From Actinocorallia herbida (GTDB taxonomy: Bacteria; Actinomycetota; Actinomycetes; Streptosporangiales; Streptosporangiaceae), in NCBI RefSeq assembly GCF_003751225.1, contig NZ_RJKE01000001.1:6944001-7008000 (forward strand): DNA of 64,000 nt, read 5' to 3'. Position numbers and translations under genes: made by a program. The notes below the pieces were generated by a model. The model did not search any database and was not told where the DNA came from. It saw nothing but the letters and a program-made list of their open reading frames with translations. Shown here in pieces: positions 10,749-19,277 of this stretch (position 1 is the stretch's first letter; every line of letters begins with the position of its first letter).

Positions 10749-11801
10749 ATGACCGGTGAGAGCGTGACGTATCAGGAGCAGGTGCTCGGCTGTGTCGTCG
10801 CCGGAGCGATCGGGGACGCGCTCGGCGCGGGCGTCGAGTTCCAGTCCCTCGCGCAGATCCGGGGGACGCACGGGCCGGACGGGGTCGCCGGTCCGCTCCC
10901 CTGCTACGGCGTCGACGGCGCGGTCGTCACCGACGACACCCAGATGACCCTCTTCACCCTCGAGGGCCTGCTCAGAGCCAGTGCCGGAGCCGATGACGGC
11001 GAGATCGCCGAGTCCGTGCACCGCGCGCACCGCCGCTGGTACGCCACCCAGCGCCTCAGCGGCCCCGGCCGCGGCCCCGTCACCCTGCCGGACGCCGGGA
11101 CCGTCGACCTCGACGGCGGCCTCTCCGACGCGGTATGGCTCTACGCGCAGAGGGCGCCCGGCAACGCCTGCCTCTCCGGCCTCACCTCCCCGCGCCGCGG
11201 CACGCCCGGGCATCCGGCGAACCCGGACTCCAAGGGCTGCGGCGCGGTGATGCGGTCGGCTCCGTTCGGCCTGGTCCCGGCCTGGAGTCCGGCGCGCGCG
11301 TTCGCGCTCGCCGCCGAGTGCGGCGCGCAGACCCACGGCCACCCGACGGGCCACCTCGCCGCCGCGGCCTTCGCGGCGATCGTGCGGCATCTGCTCTCCG
11401 GGGACGACGTGGCCCGTGCCGTCGGGCACACCCTCGACCTCCTGGAGGCGCACCCGCAGGGCGGCGAGACCCGGTCGGCGATCGTGGGCGCCGTCGCCGC
11501 GGCGTCGAACGGCGCGCCTTCGGCCGAACGGCTGGAGTCGCTGGGCGAAGGGTGGGTCGCCGAGGAGGCGCTGGCCATGTCGGTCTACTGCGCGCTCGTC
11601 CACGCCGACGACCTGCCCGCGGCCCTTCTCCTCGCCGTCAACCACTCCGGCGACAGCGACTCGACCGGGGCGATCACCGGAAACCTCCTCGGCCTTCGCC
11701 ACGGCCGGGCGGCCCTGCCCGACGTCTGGCTCAACGCGCTGGAAGGCAGGACGACGATCGAGGGCATCTCCTCGGCCTTCGCCACGCACTTCTCGTCGTA
11801 G
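10749..11801 (+). CDS. ADP-ribosylglycohydrolase (DraG/ARH family)
   Basis: A 350-residue protein of the ARH/DraG fold, which removes ADP-ribose from proteins or small molecules using two Mg ions. Metal-site motifs are visible: AGAIGDALGAGVEF near residue 18, TDDTQMTLFT near 60 and NHSGDSDSTGAITGN near 298. Length is typical for the family. It starts 15 nt after the NUDIX stop on the same strand. With the NUDIX protein it could form a pathway that strips ADP-ribose and then splits it, an inference from adjacency. No ADP-ribosyltransferase gene is visible nearby, so the modified target is unknown. Confidence 0.9.
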   Translation: MTGESVTYQEQVLGCVVAGAIGDALGAGVEFQSLAQIRGTHGPDGVAGPLPCYGVDGAVVTDDTQMTLFTLEGLLRASAGADDGEIAESVHRAHRRWYATQRLSGPGRGPVTLPDAGTVDLDGGLSDAVWLYAQRAPGNACLSGLTSPRRGTPGHPANPDSKGCGAVMRSAPFGLVPAWSPARAFALAAECGAQTHGHPTGHLAAAAFAAIVRHLLSGDDVARAVGHTLDLLEAHPQGGETRSAIVGAVAAASNGAPSAERLESLGEGWVAEEALAMSVYCALVHADDLPAALLLAVNHSGDSDSTGAITGNLLGLRHGRAALPDVWLNALEGRTTIEGISSAFATHFSS

Positions 11802-11832
11802 GAATTATCCGCCGGACGCCCAGAATTATCCG
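11802..11832 (+). promoter_or_regulatory. Direct repeat GAATTATCCG x2, 21-bp period
   Basis: GAATTATCCG occurs at 11802-11811 and again, exactly, at 11823-11832, a 21-bp spacing equal to two helical turns. It is AT-rich in a GC-rich setting and lies between the ADP-ribosylglycohydrolase stop and the Crp-STAND gene. It could be an operator for one of the two Crp-like proteins downstream or a duplicated -10-like element. Confidence 0.45.
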
Positions 11833-11906
11833 ATATGCCCACGGGTACACCCTCAGACGTGCCCGGTGACACACCCCTCGCCCAGGGTAAGTGCTTCCTT
11901 TGTGGC

Positions 11907-14900
11907 ATGACCGCTCCGGTGAGCTTCTGGGACCGCCTGCCCGCCGACCTCCAGCGCCGGCTCGACACCGAGCACCGCACCGTCGTGCACGGACCGCACG
12001 CGGAACTCCAGTTGCAGAGCAGGCTGGCCGAGGACGTCCTCATCGTGCGGGACGGGCACGCGCTGGAGATCCGCCGCGCGACCCTCACCAACCAGGCGTC
12101 GGTGCTCGGCGTGCTCGGCCCCGGCGACGCCGCGGGCCTGCCGCTGCTCGCCGGCCAGCCGCAGCGGGCGGACGTCGTCGCGGTCGGGCGCGGCCAGGTG
12201 CGGGTGCTGCGGGTGCCGCAGGCGCGGTTCCGGCAGCTCGCCGAGGAGCACCGCGTGTTCACCACCGCCGTGCTGCGCACCCTCGACGACCGCAGCACCC
12301 ATGACGGCCTGCGCCTGGCGCTCGCGCTGGCCCCCGAGGTCGGCGCCGACCAGAAGCTCGCCGCCCATCTCGTGGAGCTCGCCGAGCGGTTCGGCCGCCC
12401 GCACGGCGGCGGCGCACTCCTGGACATCGGCCTCACTCAGGAGGATCTGGGCAGATACGCCGGTGTGACGCGGGCGCGGACGAACCGGACACTCAGCAGG
12501 TTCCGGCAGAAGGGCCTGCTCGACGCGCACTGGCGGCGCATCACCGACCTGCCCGGGCTGCGCCGGATCGCCGAGCCGTTCGACGACCTGTGGTCGGTGA
12601 CCCCGCACCGCAGGCCGCTGCTGGGCGAGCCCGCGGAACCGAGGTCGCGCCGGACCACGCTGCCGCCCGGACTCGGCTGGCCACGCCCGCCCGTCCTGCC
12701 GCCGGAGGTGCCGCACTTCACCGGCCGCGCCGCCGAGCTGGCCCTGCTGCGCGAGGAGCTGCTGCACACCCCGGGCCACCGGATCGCGGTGCTGCACGGC
12801 CCGAGCGGCTCCGGCAAATCCGCGCTCGCCGCGCATTTCGCACACGCGGCGCAGGAGCACTTCCCCGACGGCCGGGTCATGGTCGACGTCCGGGGCCGCT
12901 CCACCGCGACGGCGCTCGGCGCGATCCTGCGCGCGCTGGGCCTGCCCGGAGAGACCGTGCCGCGCAGCGCGGAGGCGCTGTCCGAGCTGTACCGCAGGAT
13001 CGTCGCCGACCGCGATCTGCTGCTGGTGTTCGACGACGCCGAGGGCGAGGACCAGATCCGGCAGCTGCTCCCGCTGACGCCGTCGTGCGCGGTGGTCGTC
13101 ACGTCGGGCAGGTCGCTGCCGGACCTCGGCGGGCGGCAGATCCCGGTCGGGGCGCTCACCGAGGACGAGGCGGCCGACCTCGTCGGGCGGATCGCGCCGG
13201 CCGCCCCGGCGCAGACCCGGGTGGAGCTGGCCCGGCTGTGCGAGCGCAACCCGCTCGCGGTGCGGGTCGCCGCGGCGAGGCCGGAGGGCCTGGCGGACCT
13301 TCAGGCGGGCTCGGAGGCCGCGGGGGTGAGGTCGGCGTTCATGGTGGCCTACCGGGGCCTGTCCGAAGAGCACCGCCGTGTCTTCCGGTTCGCTTCCCTG
13401 ACGCCCAGCGCCGACTTCTCCGAGGAGTCCCTGAGCGCGCTGGTGGACGCGCCGGTCGAGCAGGTCCGCGAGGTGCTCGCCGAACTCGTCGGGGCGGGAC
13501 TGGTGGCCCGCGCGGACGCCGGACGGTTCCGGTGGCACGCGCTGCTGCGGCAGTTCGCGCTGGACCGGGTCCGGCTGGAGAACGCCCAGGACGAACGGGA
13601 CGGGGCGGTCGACCGCGTCCTCACCTACTTCCTCGACGGCGCCCGCGAGCACGGCGACCTGCTCGGAAGGCACCGGCGCGCCTTCCACCAGAGCAGACCG
13701 GGTCCCGAGGCACCCGCTTCCGACCTGCGCGAGCACGGCCTCGCCTGGTTCGAACGGGAGCTGCGCGGACTCGTCGCCGCGGCGAAGCAGGCCGCCGAGG
13801 CGGGCCGCCACGAGGCCGCCTACGGCCTGGCCGACGCGTGCTTCGACTTCCTGGAGCTGCGCAGGTACGGCCGCAGCACGATCGACATGCACCGGATCGG
13901 GCTGCGCTCCGCCCGGCTCGCCGACGACCCCAGGGCCGTCGCGCACATGCTGCGCAACCTCGGCGTCGTCCACCTGGCCGTGGGCGAGTACATGGAGGCG
14001 TTCGCGTACGCCAAGATGGCCGGCCGGGCGTTCGCCGACCTCGCCGACCTGCACGGCCAGGCCGTCGTGGAAGGCGACCTCGCCGCCGTGCACCAGCTCC
14101 TCGACCAGCACGACGCGGCGATCGGCAGCGCCTGGCGGTCGCTGGAGCGCTACCGGGGCACCCGCGACCGGCGCGGTGAGGGCGACGTCCTGCTGCGGCT
14201 CGGCGAGAGCCTGTGCACCCTCGGCAGGTACCCCGAGGCGCTCAAGGAGACCGAGCGGGCGCTGGCGCTGCACCGCGCGTCGGGCGACCGGCGGGGCGAG
14301 GCCGAGGCGCTGCGGATCCGCGCGAACATCCGGCACGGCCGCCGCGACCACGAGCCGGCCCACCGGGACGCCACCGAGGCACTCGCGCTCAGCCGCGACA
14401 TCCAGGACGCGACGGGCGAGGCCCGCGCGCACACGATCCTGGCGAAGGTCGGCCGGCACCTTCGCCTGCACGGGGAGGGCAGGGAGCACGGCAGCAAGGC
14501 CGTCGACCTCGCGCTGGCCTCGGGCGACCGCCAGGCGGAAGGCTGGGCGCGGATCTGGCTCGGCTGGACCCTGCTGGACGAGGCGGACCTCGACGGGGCG
14601 CTCGCCCAGCTCGATCCGGGCCTGCTCGCGCACATCGAGATCGACCACCCCCGCGGCCAGGTCTCCGCCCGCACCGCGATCGCGATCGTGCTCCAGCAGC
14701 GGGGCCGCCTGCACGAGTCGCGCAGCCAGCTGGAGCAGGCGCTGTCGCTGGCCCGCCGGATCGGCGACCGCAGCGGCGAGGCGCAGGCGCTGGAGGAGAT
14801 GGCGACGACCCTGCGCCGCCTCCGCCAGCTGATGGACGCGCGGACGTTCGGCGAGGCCGCCCTCGCGGCGTGGCGGCGGCTCGGCCACCCGCACGGCACC

Positions 14901-15524
14901 GCGACCGCGCACGGCGGGCTCGCCCGCATCCACCTGCTCGCCGGGGAGATCGACCTTGCCCTTGCCGCGTGCGACCAGGCCGAGGCGCTGCGCGACCATC
15001 TGGGCGACCGGGTCGGGCTCGGCCGGGTCGCCGACACGCGGGCGCGGATCCTCCTGCACATGGGCGAGCACGCCGGGGCGCTGAAGGTCATCGAGGAGGC
15101 CCTGCCCCTCATGCGCAGCGGCGGAGCCCCGTTCCCGCTGGCGTCGGCGCTGCTCGTCCGGGCCGCGATCCTGCTCGAACTGCGCAGGTTCGGAGACGCG
15201 CACAAGCAGGCGGTGGACGGGCTGCGCAGGGCCGAGGACCTGGGCGACGGGGCCGCCGAGGCCGAGGCGCGCCTCGTACTGGGCCTGATCCGGCAGCGGC
15301 AGCACTTCGGGCGGAAGGAGGACGATGAGGCGGCGCTGGAGCAGTTCCGGCACGCCGACTCCGTCCTCGTCGACGTGGACGACCAGGGCGGGCGCATCGA
15401 CGTCCTGCTCGCGCAGGCGCGCTCGTACACCCGCCTGGGCCGTCTCGACGAGGCCGACCGGTGCCGCCGCACCGCCCACGAGCTGCGCCGATGGCTGGCG
15501 CGGCCCGAGCTCCCCGGAGGCTGA
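11907..15524 (+). CDS. Crp-like / STAND ATPase / TPR fusion regulator
   Basis: A 1,205-residue multidomain regulator. Residues 1-125 resemble a Crp/Fnr sensor barrel without a clear cyclic-nucleotide phosphate-binding cassette; 130-225 is a Crp-type winged helix (LTQEDLGRYAGVTRARTNRTLSRFRQKGLL); 270-550 is a STAND/NB-ARC NTPase with Walker A GPSGSGKSA (298-306) and LLLVFDDAEG as Walker B; 600-1190 is a long run of TPR-like helices. STAND proteins usually switch state on sensing a ligand and binding ATP. Start ATG 11907 is chosen because the codons from the alternative ATG 11835 use A/T third bases in 8 of 24 cases, unlike the gene, and the family normally begins near FWDRLP. No Shine-Dalgarno is visible. 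A direct repeat upstream may regulate it. Confidence 0.85.
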   Translation: MTAPVSFWDRLPADLQRRLDTEHRTVVHGPHAELQLQSRLAEDVLIVRDGHALEIRRATLTNQASVLGVLGPGDAAGLPLLAGQPQRADVVAVGRGQVRVLRVPQARFRQLAEEHRVFTTAVLRTLDDRSTHDGLRLALALAPEVGADQKLAAHLVELAERFGRPHGGGALLDIGLTQEDLGRYAGVTRARTNRTLSRFRQKGLLDAHWRRITDLPGLRRIAEPFDDLWSVTPHRRPLLGEPAEPRSRRTTLPPGLGWPRPPVLPPEVPHFTGRAAELALLREELLHTPGHRIAVLHGPSGSGKSALAAHFAHAAQEHFPDGRVMVDVRGRSTATALGAILRALGLPGETVPRSAEALSELYRRIVADRDLLLVFDDAEGEDQIRQLLPLTPSCAVVVTSGRSLPDLGGRQIPVGALTEDEAADLVGRIAPAAPAQTRVELARLCERNPLAVRVAAARPEGLADLQAGSEAAGVRSAFMVAYRGLSEEHRRVFRFASLTPSADFSEESLSALVDAPVEQVREVLAELVGAGLVARADAGRFRWHALLRQFALDRVRLENAQDERDGAVDRVLTYFLDGAREHGDLLGRHRRAFHQSRPGPEAPASDLREHGLAWFERELRGLVAAAKQAAEAGRHEAAYGLADACFDFLELRRYGRSTIDMHRIGLRSARLADDPRAVAHMLRNLGVVHLAVGEYMEAFAYAKMAGRAFADLADLHGQAVVEGDLAAVHQLLDQHDAAIGSAWRSLERYRGTRDRRGEGDVLLRLGESLCTLGRYPEALKETERALALHRASGDRRGEAEALRIRANIRHGRRDHEPAHRDATEALALSRDIQDATGEARAHTILAKVGRHLRLHGEGREHGSKAVDLALASGDRQAEGWARIWLGWTLLDEADLDGALAQLDPGLLAHIEIDHPRGQVSARTAIAIVLQQRGRLHESRSQLEQALSLARRIGDRSGEAQALEEMATTLRRLRQLMDARTFGEAALAAWRRLGHPHGTATAHGGLARIHLLAGEIDLALAACDQAEALRDHLGDRVGLGRVADTRARILLHMGEHAGALKVIEEALPLMRSGGAPFPLASALLVRAAILLELRRFGDAHKQAVDGLRRAEDLGDGAAEAEARLVLGLIRQRQHFGRKEDDEAALEQFRHADSVLVDVDDQGGRIDVLLAQARSYTRLGRLDEADRCRRTAHELRRWLARPELPGG

Positions 15525-15530
15525 TCCCCC

Positions 15531-16172
15531 ATGTTCCTGTCGCTGCTGTCGGAGGACGTCAAGCACGAGATCCACCACGTGGGTTCGAGCGTCTTCTACC
15601 GGCGCAACCAGAACCTCATGCGCGAGGGCACCGTCCTGGACGCGGTCCGCGTGCTCGACTCCGGCTGGGTCAAGGTGTGGGCGCGGCGTGACGGCCAGGA
15701 GCAGATCCTCGACCTGCTCGGCCCCGGCACGATCCTCGGCGAACTGGAACTCGCCGACGACCAGAGCCAGCTCTGCTACATCACCGCGCTCACCGACGTC
15801 CGGGCGACCGCCGTCCAGCCCGAGCGGTTCAAGGCGCTCGCCGAGCGGAACCCCGAGGTCTACCGGGCGCTCGCGCACGCGATCACCCTGAAATTCCGCG
15901 ACGAGCACGCGCTGCGGATGGCGCACCACGGCACGCAGCGCCTGCGCGTCCTGCTGGTCCGCCTCGCCGACCGGTACGGCAGGCCCACGCCCGACGGGTT
16001 CGTGCACGTCGCCATCCCGATCACCCGGACGCTGCTGGCGAGCTGGGCCCGGCTCACCACGGCGGCCAGCGGGAAGATCGTCACCAGGGCGTTCGGCGCG
16101 GGCGTCCAGTTCCGCCCGGACGGGCTGCTGATCCGCCGCGCCTGCCTGGAGGAGCCCGACGACGACCTGTGA
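15531..16172 (+). CDS. Crp/Fnr-family regulator
   Basis: A 213-residue protein with an N-terminal cyclic-nucleotide-binding-like barrel (VLDSGWVKVWARRDGQEQILDLLGPGTILGELEL) and a C-terminal helix-turn-helix region (about 170-200). The phosphate-binding cassette retains GE but lacks the arginine that contacts cAMP, so a different ligand or none is likely. The start ATG 15531 is 6 nt after the stop of the STAND fusion gene and has GGAGG about 9 nt upstream, so the two form an operon. Both begin with the same type of sensor barrel, suggesting they may act together or compete. It ends 6 nt from the convergent gene's stop. Confidence 0.85.
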   Translation: MFLSLLSEDVKHEIHHVGSSVFYRRNQNLMREGTVLDAVRVLDSGWVKVWARRDGQEQILDLLGPGTILGELELADDQSQLCYITALTDVRATAVQPERFKALAERNPEVYRALAHAITLKFRDEHALRMAHHGTQRLRVLLVRLADRYGRPTPDGFVHVAIPITRTLLASWARLTTAASGKIVTRAFGAGVQFRPDGLLIRRACLEEPDDDL

Positions 16173-16178
16173 GACGGT

Positions 16179-19097
16179 CTAGCGGGCCCGGAGGATCTCC
16201 CGGGCGGCGTCGGTGAGGGGCCGGTACTCGCCCGCCACGTCCCGGTAGTAGGCGATGCCTCCGTTCTCCTCCGGGACGCCCTCGGCGCGGAGCCCCGCGG
16301 TGAGCAGGCGCGCGTACGGGTTGGCCGCGATCTCGTCGACGATCCGGATGAGGTCGGGCCCCGCCTGCGGGAAGGCCGCGGTGAAGTCGGCGGCGGCGAC
16401 GGGCGCGCGCAGCGTGACGGCCGCGGCGAGGAGGTCGTGCCGCCCCGTCGGGATGCCGTAGGCGACGGCCAGGTCGACGCCCGGGACGTCGCCGATCGTG
16501 TCGCGGATCAGGCCGCACGGGATCGGGCCCGCGGCGGTCCTGGCCACCTCGGCGGTCCGGCCGACCATCCAGTGGTCGCCGTCGGCGTCGCGCTGGAACA
16601 GGTCGCCGGTGGCGATCCACGAGTCGCCCGGCTCGAACACGCCGCGCAGCGGGTCGGGCGAGGAGTCGCCGGCGGCGAGCAGGAGGCCTGTCTCGTCCGG
16701 ACCGCATTCGGCGACGAACCCGTCGGAGCCGGACACGAGTTCCTGGCGTTCCACGTCGTACCTGGCGATCCGGACGGGGGCGCTGCCCGGGAGCGGACGG
16801 CCGACCGCGCCCTGCTTCTTGCCCGTCAGGTTCACCATGATCGCCTCACCCGAGGTCGCCGCGTAGAACTCCAGGACGCGCGCGGGCGCGAGCCTGGTCT
16901 CCAGGCGCCGCCACAGGCCGCGCGGCATCCCCGACCCGATGAACAGCCGCACGGAGTGGTGCCGCTCGCCCGGATGCGGCGGCGCCTCGACGAGCCCGTG
17001 CAGGAGCGTCCAGGTGTAGGACGCGACGGTGACGCCGTAGCGGCGCGCCTCGTCCCAGAACGTCGCGGGGTCGTAACCGCTGGCCAGCGCGATCCTGGCG
17101 CCGCCCGCGATCGCGCCGCCGATGCTCATGAGCAGCGTCGACGGGTGCGAGATCGGGGCGAGGCTGTAGACCGTGTCGGCCGGGGACAGCGCCGCCGAGG
17201 ACGCCGTGCCGAACGCCGACAGGGCCCATCTGCGGTTCGTGACCCGGGTGGCCTTCGTGTCCTTGCCGTCACCGCCGAAGAGGATGAAGGCGAGGTCGCC
17301 CGCCCGCCCGGGGTTGGGCCGGTACCAGCCGGGGACCTCCACGAGGTCGGTCTCCAGCTTGTCGAGGTCGGCCGCGATCTCGGTGTCGTCGAGGCCGCGC
17401 TCGGCGCCGCCGAGCAGGAACACCTCGGCTCCGTCGACGAGCCCGGCGTGCTCGGGGTCGGCGACGACCCGCCGCACCTGGCCGAGCGCCATCTCCAGCG
17501 CGAGGTCGCCGCCGGGCCGCAGCATCACCGCGACCGCGCCGAGCCGGCTGAGCGCCGCGACCAGCGCCAGCGCGCTCGGCCGGTTGGCCATGAGCACCCC
17601 GACGTGCTCGCCCTGGCGGACGCCGAGCGACAGCAGGCCGCGCACGACCGCGTCGATCCTGCGCTCCGCCGCGATCCTGGTGTGCGCCCTGTCCTCGTAC
17701 AGGAACAGGACCTCGTCGGGGCGCTTGCGCGCCTGCTCGTCCAGCAGGAGGCCGAACGACATGCGGGTGTCCGGCTCGATCCGCTCCAGCCTGCGCAGCC
17801 GCGGCAGCAGCTCGGCCGCCTCCTCGCCGAGCCCGACGAGCGCGTGCACCGCGGTCGCCAGGGTCCCGGCCGCGGACCTGACGGCCCCGGTGCCGACCTG
17901 CACGGCGAGTTCGAGGCCGTAGCCGACCTTGCCGCGCATGCCCTGCTCCTCGTCCCGCACGGGGCCGATCTCCTTCGGGATCATCCCCTCGCCCGAGCGC
18001 CAGTGCACCCAGGAGGCGACGATCGGCCAGGTCGTCCCCGCCGCGTGCGACCCGGCGACGAGCCCGAAGTGTCCGGTCCGCTGGGCCGCCTCGTACACCT
18101 CGGCGCGCGGCGCGGCCCGGACGATCCCGCGGACCATCGCGGTCGGCGCGATCTCGTCGACCTCGCCGACGAACGCCAGGACCGGGCAGGTGATGTCGGC
18201 GAGGGAGCTGAGCCGGTCGCCGATGACGAACCCGCCGCGCAGCATCCGGTTGTGCGCGACGAACTGGCGCAGGAACTCCGCGAGCGCCGGGCCGGGCCAG
18301 GCCACCCAGCCCTCGCCCTGCATGAACCTGCGCTGCCGCTCGCGCGGCGCGAGGATCTCCCGGTCGTGCAGCTGGAGCAGGAACTCCAGCCGGTTGCGCA
18401 CCGACTTGGTGGGACTGAGGACCTGGAAGCCGACGCGGGTCACCCAGCCGGGGATCGACAGGTCCGGGAGGCTGCCGAGCAGGTCCACGAACGGCTGGCG
18501 CGGCACCCACGTCGGGACGCCGAACGGGTTCGCGGCGTCCAGGTCGGCGGGGCTGCCGAAGGTGATCAGGGACTCGATGCCCTGGCTGCGACGGTACGCG
18601 GCGGTCTGGTAGGCGAACATGCCGCCCTGGGAATACCCGCCGAGGTGGACGTCCCGGCCGGTGATCTCCTGGATCCGGTCGATCGCGTCGCTGATGGCCA
18701 GGACGTGGTCGCTGATGTCGCGCTGGAGGCCGCCCGGTTCGTCCTCGGGGTGGCCGAAGTCGACGACCCAGGGATCGACGCCCAGGTCGTGCAGGACGCC
18801 GACGGCGCTCGCGGTGGGGGCGATGTCGTAGATCTCGGCGGTGAGCATCAGCGGGGGCACGAGCAGCACCACGGGCCTGTCGCCCATCGCCTCGGGGAAG
18901 TACCTGCGCAGGCGGTAGACGCGCTGCTCGGCGGCTATCTCGTGCGGTGACGCCTGCTCGTCGGTGCGCAACCCCCCGAACCTGGCGACCTCCAGCACAT
19001 TCTGCGCGGTGGCGGTCAGCCCGCGGGCGAGTCGCGTCCCGAAACGGGCGAGGTCCTTGGGCGCCGGTGCCTTGAACAGGGACGTCACACCGGCCAT
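16179..19097 (-). CDS. PhaC-like alpha/beta hydrolase fused to acyl-CoA synthetase-like domain
   Basis: A 972-residue two-part protein. Residues about 50-370 resemble class III PHA synthase/PhaC-type hydrolases, but the nucleophile elbow is GYSQGG, with Ser where true synthases have Cys, pointing to hydrolase activity. Residues about 440-970 resemble AMP-forming acyl-CoA synthetases, yet the phosphate-binding loop reads LFGGDGKDTKAT instead of the TSGTTGxPK type, the A5 motif reads FYAATSGE, and no A10 lysine is visible near the C-terminus. The WIATGDLF and MVGRTAE blocks are kept. This fused form is known in mycobacteria and other actinobacteria and is usually annotated as acyl-CoA synthetase. 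Whether it still adenylates fatty acids is doubtful. Start ATG 19097 has GGTGGAG upstream. Confidence 0.85.
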   Translation of the reverse strand: MAGVTSLFKAPAPKDLARFGTRLARGLTATAQNVLEVARFGGLRTDEQASPHEIAAEQRVYRLRRYFPEAMGDRPVVLLVPPLMLTAEIYDIAPTASAVGVLHDLGVDPWVVDFGHPEDEPGGLQRDISDHVLAISDAIDRIQEITGRDVHLGGYSQGGMFAYQTAAYRRSQGIESLITFGSPADLDAANPFGVPTWVPRQPFVDLLGSLPDLSIPGWVTRVGFQVLSPTKSVRNRLEFLLQLHDREILAPRERQRRFMQGEGWVAWPGPALAEFLRQFVAHNRMLRGGFVIGDRLSSLADITCPVLAFVGEVDEIAPTAMVRGIVRAAPRAEVYEAAQRTGHFGLVAGSHAAGTTWPIVASWVHWRSGEGMIPKEIGPVRDEEQGMRGKVGYGLELAVQVGTGAVRSAAGTLATAVHALVGLGEEAAELLPRLRRLERIEPDTRMSFGLLLDEQARKRPDEVLFLYEDRAHTRIAAERRIDAVVRGLLSLGVRQGEHVGVLMANRPSALALVAALSRLGAVAVMLRPGGDLALEMALGQVRRVVADPEHAGLVDGAEVFLLGGAERGLDDTEIAADLDKLETDLVEVPGWYRPNPGRAGDLAFILFGGDGKDTKATRVTNRRWALSAFGTASSAALSPADTVYSLAPISHPSTLLMSIGGAIAGGARIALASGYDPATFWDEARRYGVTVASYTWTLLHGLVEAPPHPGERHHSVRLFIGSGMPRGLWRRLETRLAPARVLEFYAATSGEAIMVNLTGKKQGAVGRPLPGSAPVRIARYDVERQELVSGSDGFVAECGPDETGLLLAAGDSSPDPLRGVFEPGDSWIATGDLFQRDADGDHWMVGRTAEVARTAAGPIPCGLIRDTIGDVPGVDLAVAYGIPTGRHDLLAAAVTLRAPVAAADFTAAFPQAGPDLIRIVDEIAANPYARLLTAGLRAEGVPEENGGIAYYRDVAGEYRPLTDAAREILRAR

Positions 19098-19193
19098 CGT
19101 GGTCGCTCCACCCCGCCCGGGTCAACGCCCCGCCCGGCGCGCCCGCCGCTCGATGCCCCGGCTCCACCGGGGTCCCGCACGGCCGCCACTGAG

Positions 19194-19209
19194 GTAAGTA
19201 GTTATTTAC
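19194..19209. promoter_or_regulatory. AT-rich inverted repeat GTAA-N8-TTAC
   Basis: A small palindrome GTAA...TTAC with 8 nt between the arms lies in an AT-rich patch between two divergent genes (starts 19097 and 19278). It could be an operator or part of a promoter; no regulator gene is adjacent. Confidence 0.3.
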
Positions 19210-19277
19210 ATCACATCCGGCTAGGCAGCGCCGGAGCGGCATGCGAGCATCGCCCTACCCCGGGCCGAGGAGACCCC

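Noticed and set aside
11835-11906. 24-codon N-terminal extension of the Crp-STAND protein
   Set aside because: Eight of 24 codons end in A or T, unlike the coding DNA here, and the extra residues do not match Crp-like N-termini.
11853-16007. 1,384-codon minus-strand open frame opposite the STAND and Crp genes
   Set aside because: A GC-bias shadow: the translation lacks any domain, while the plus strand has clear Crp, P-loop and TPR features.
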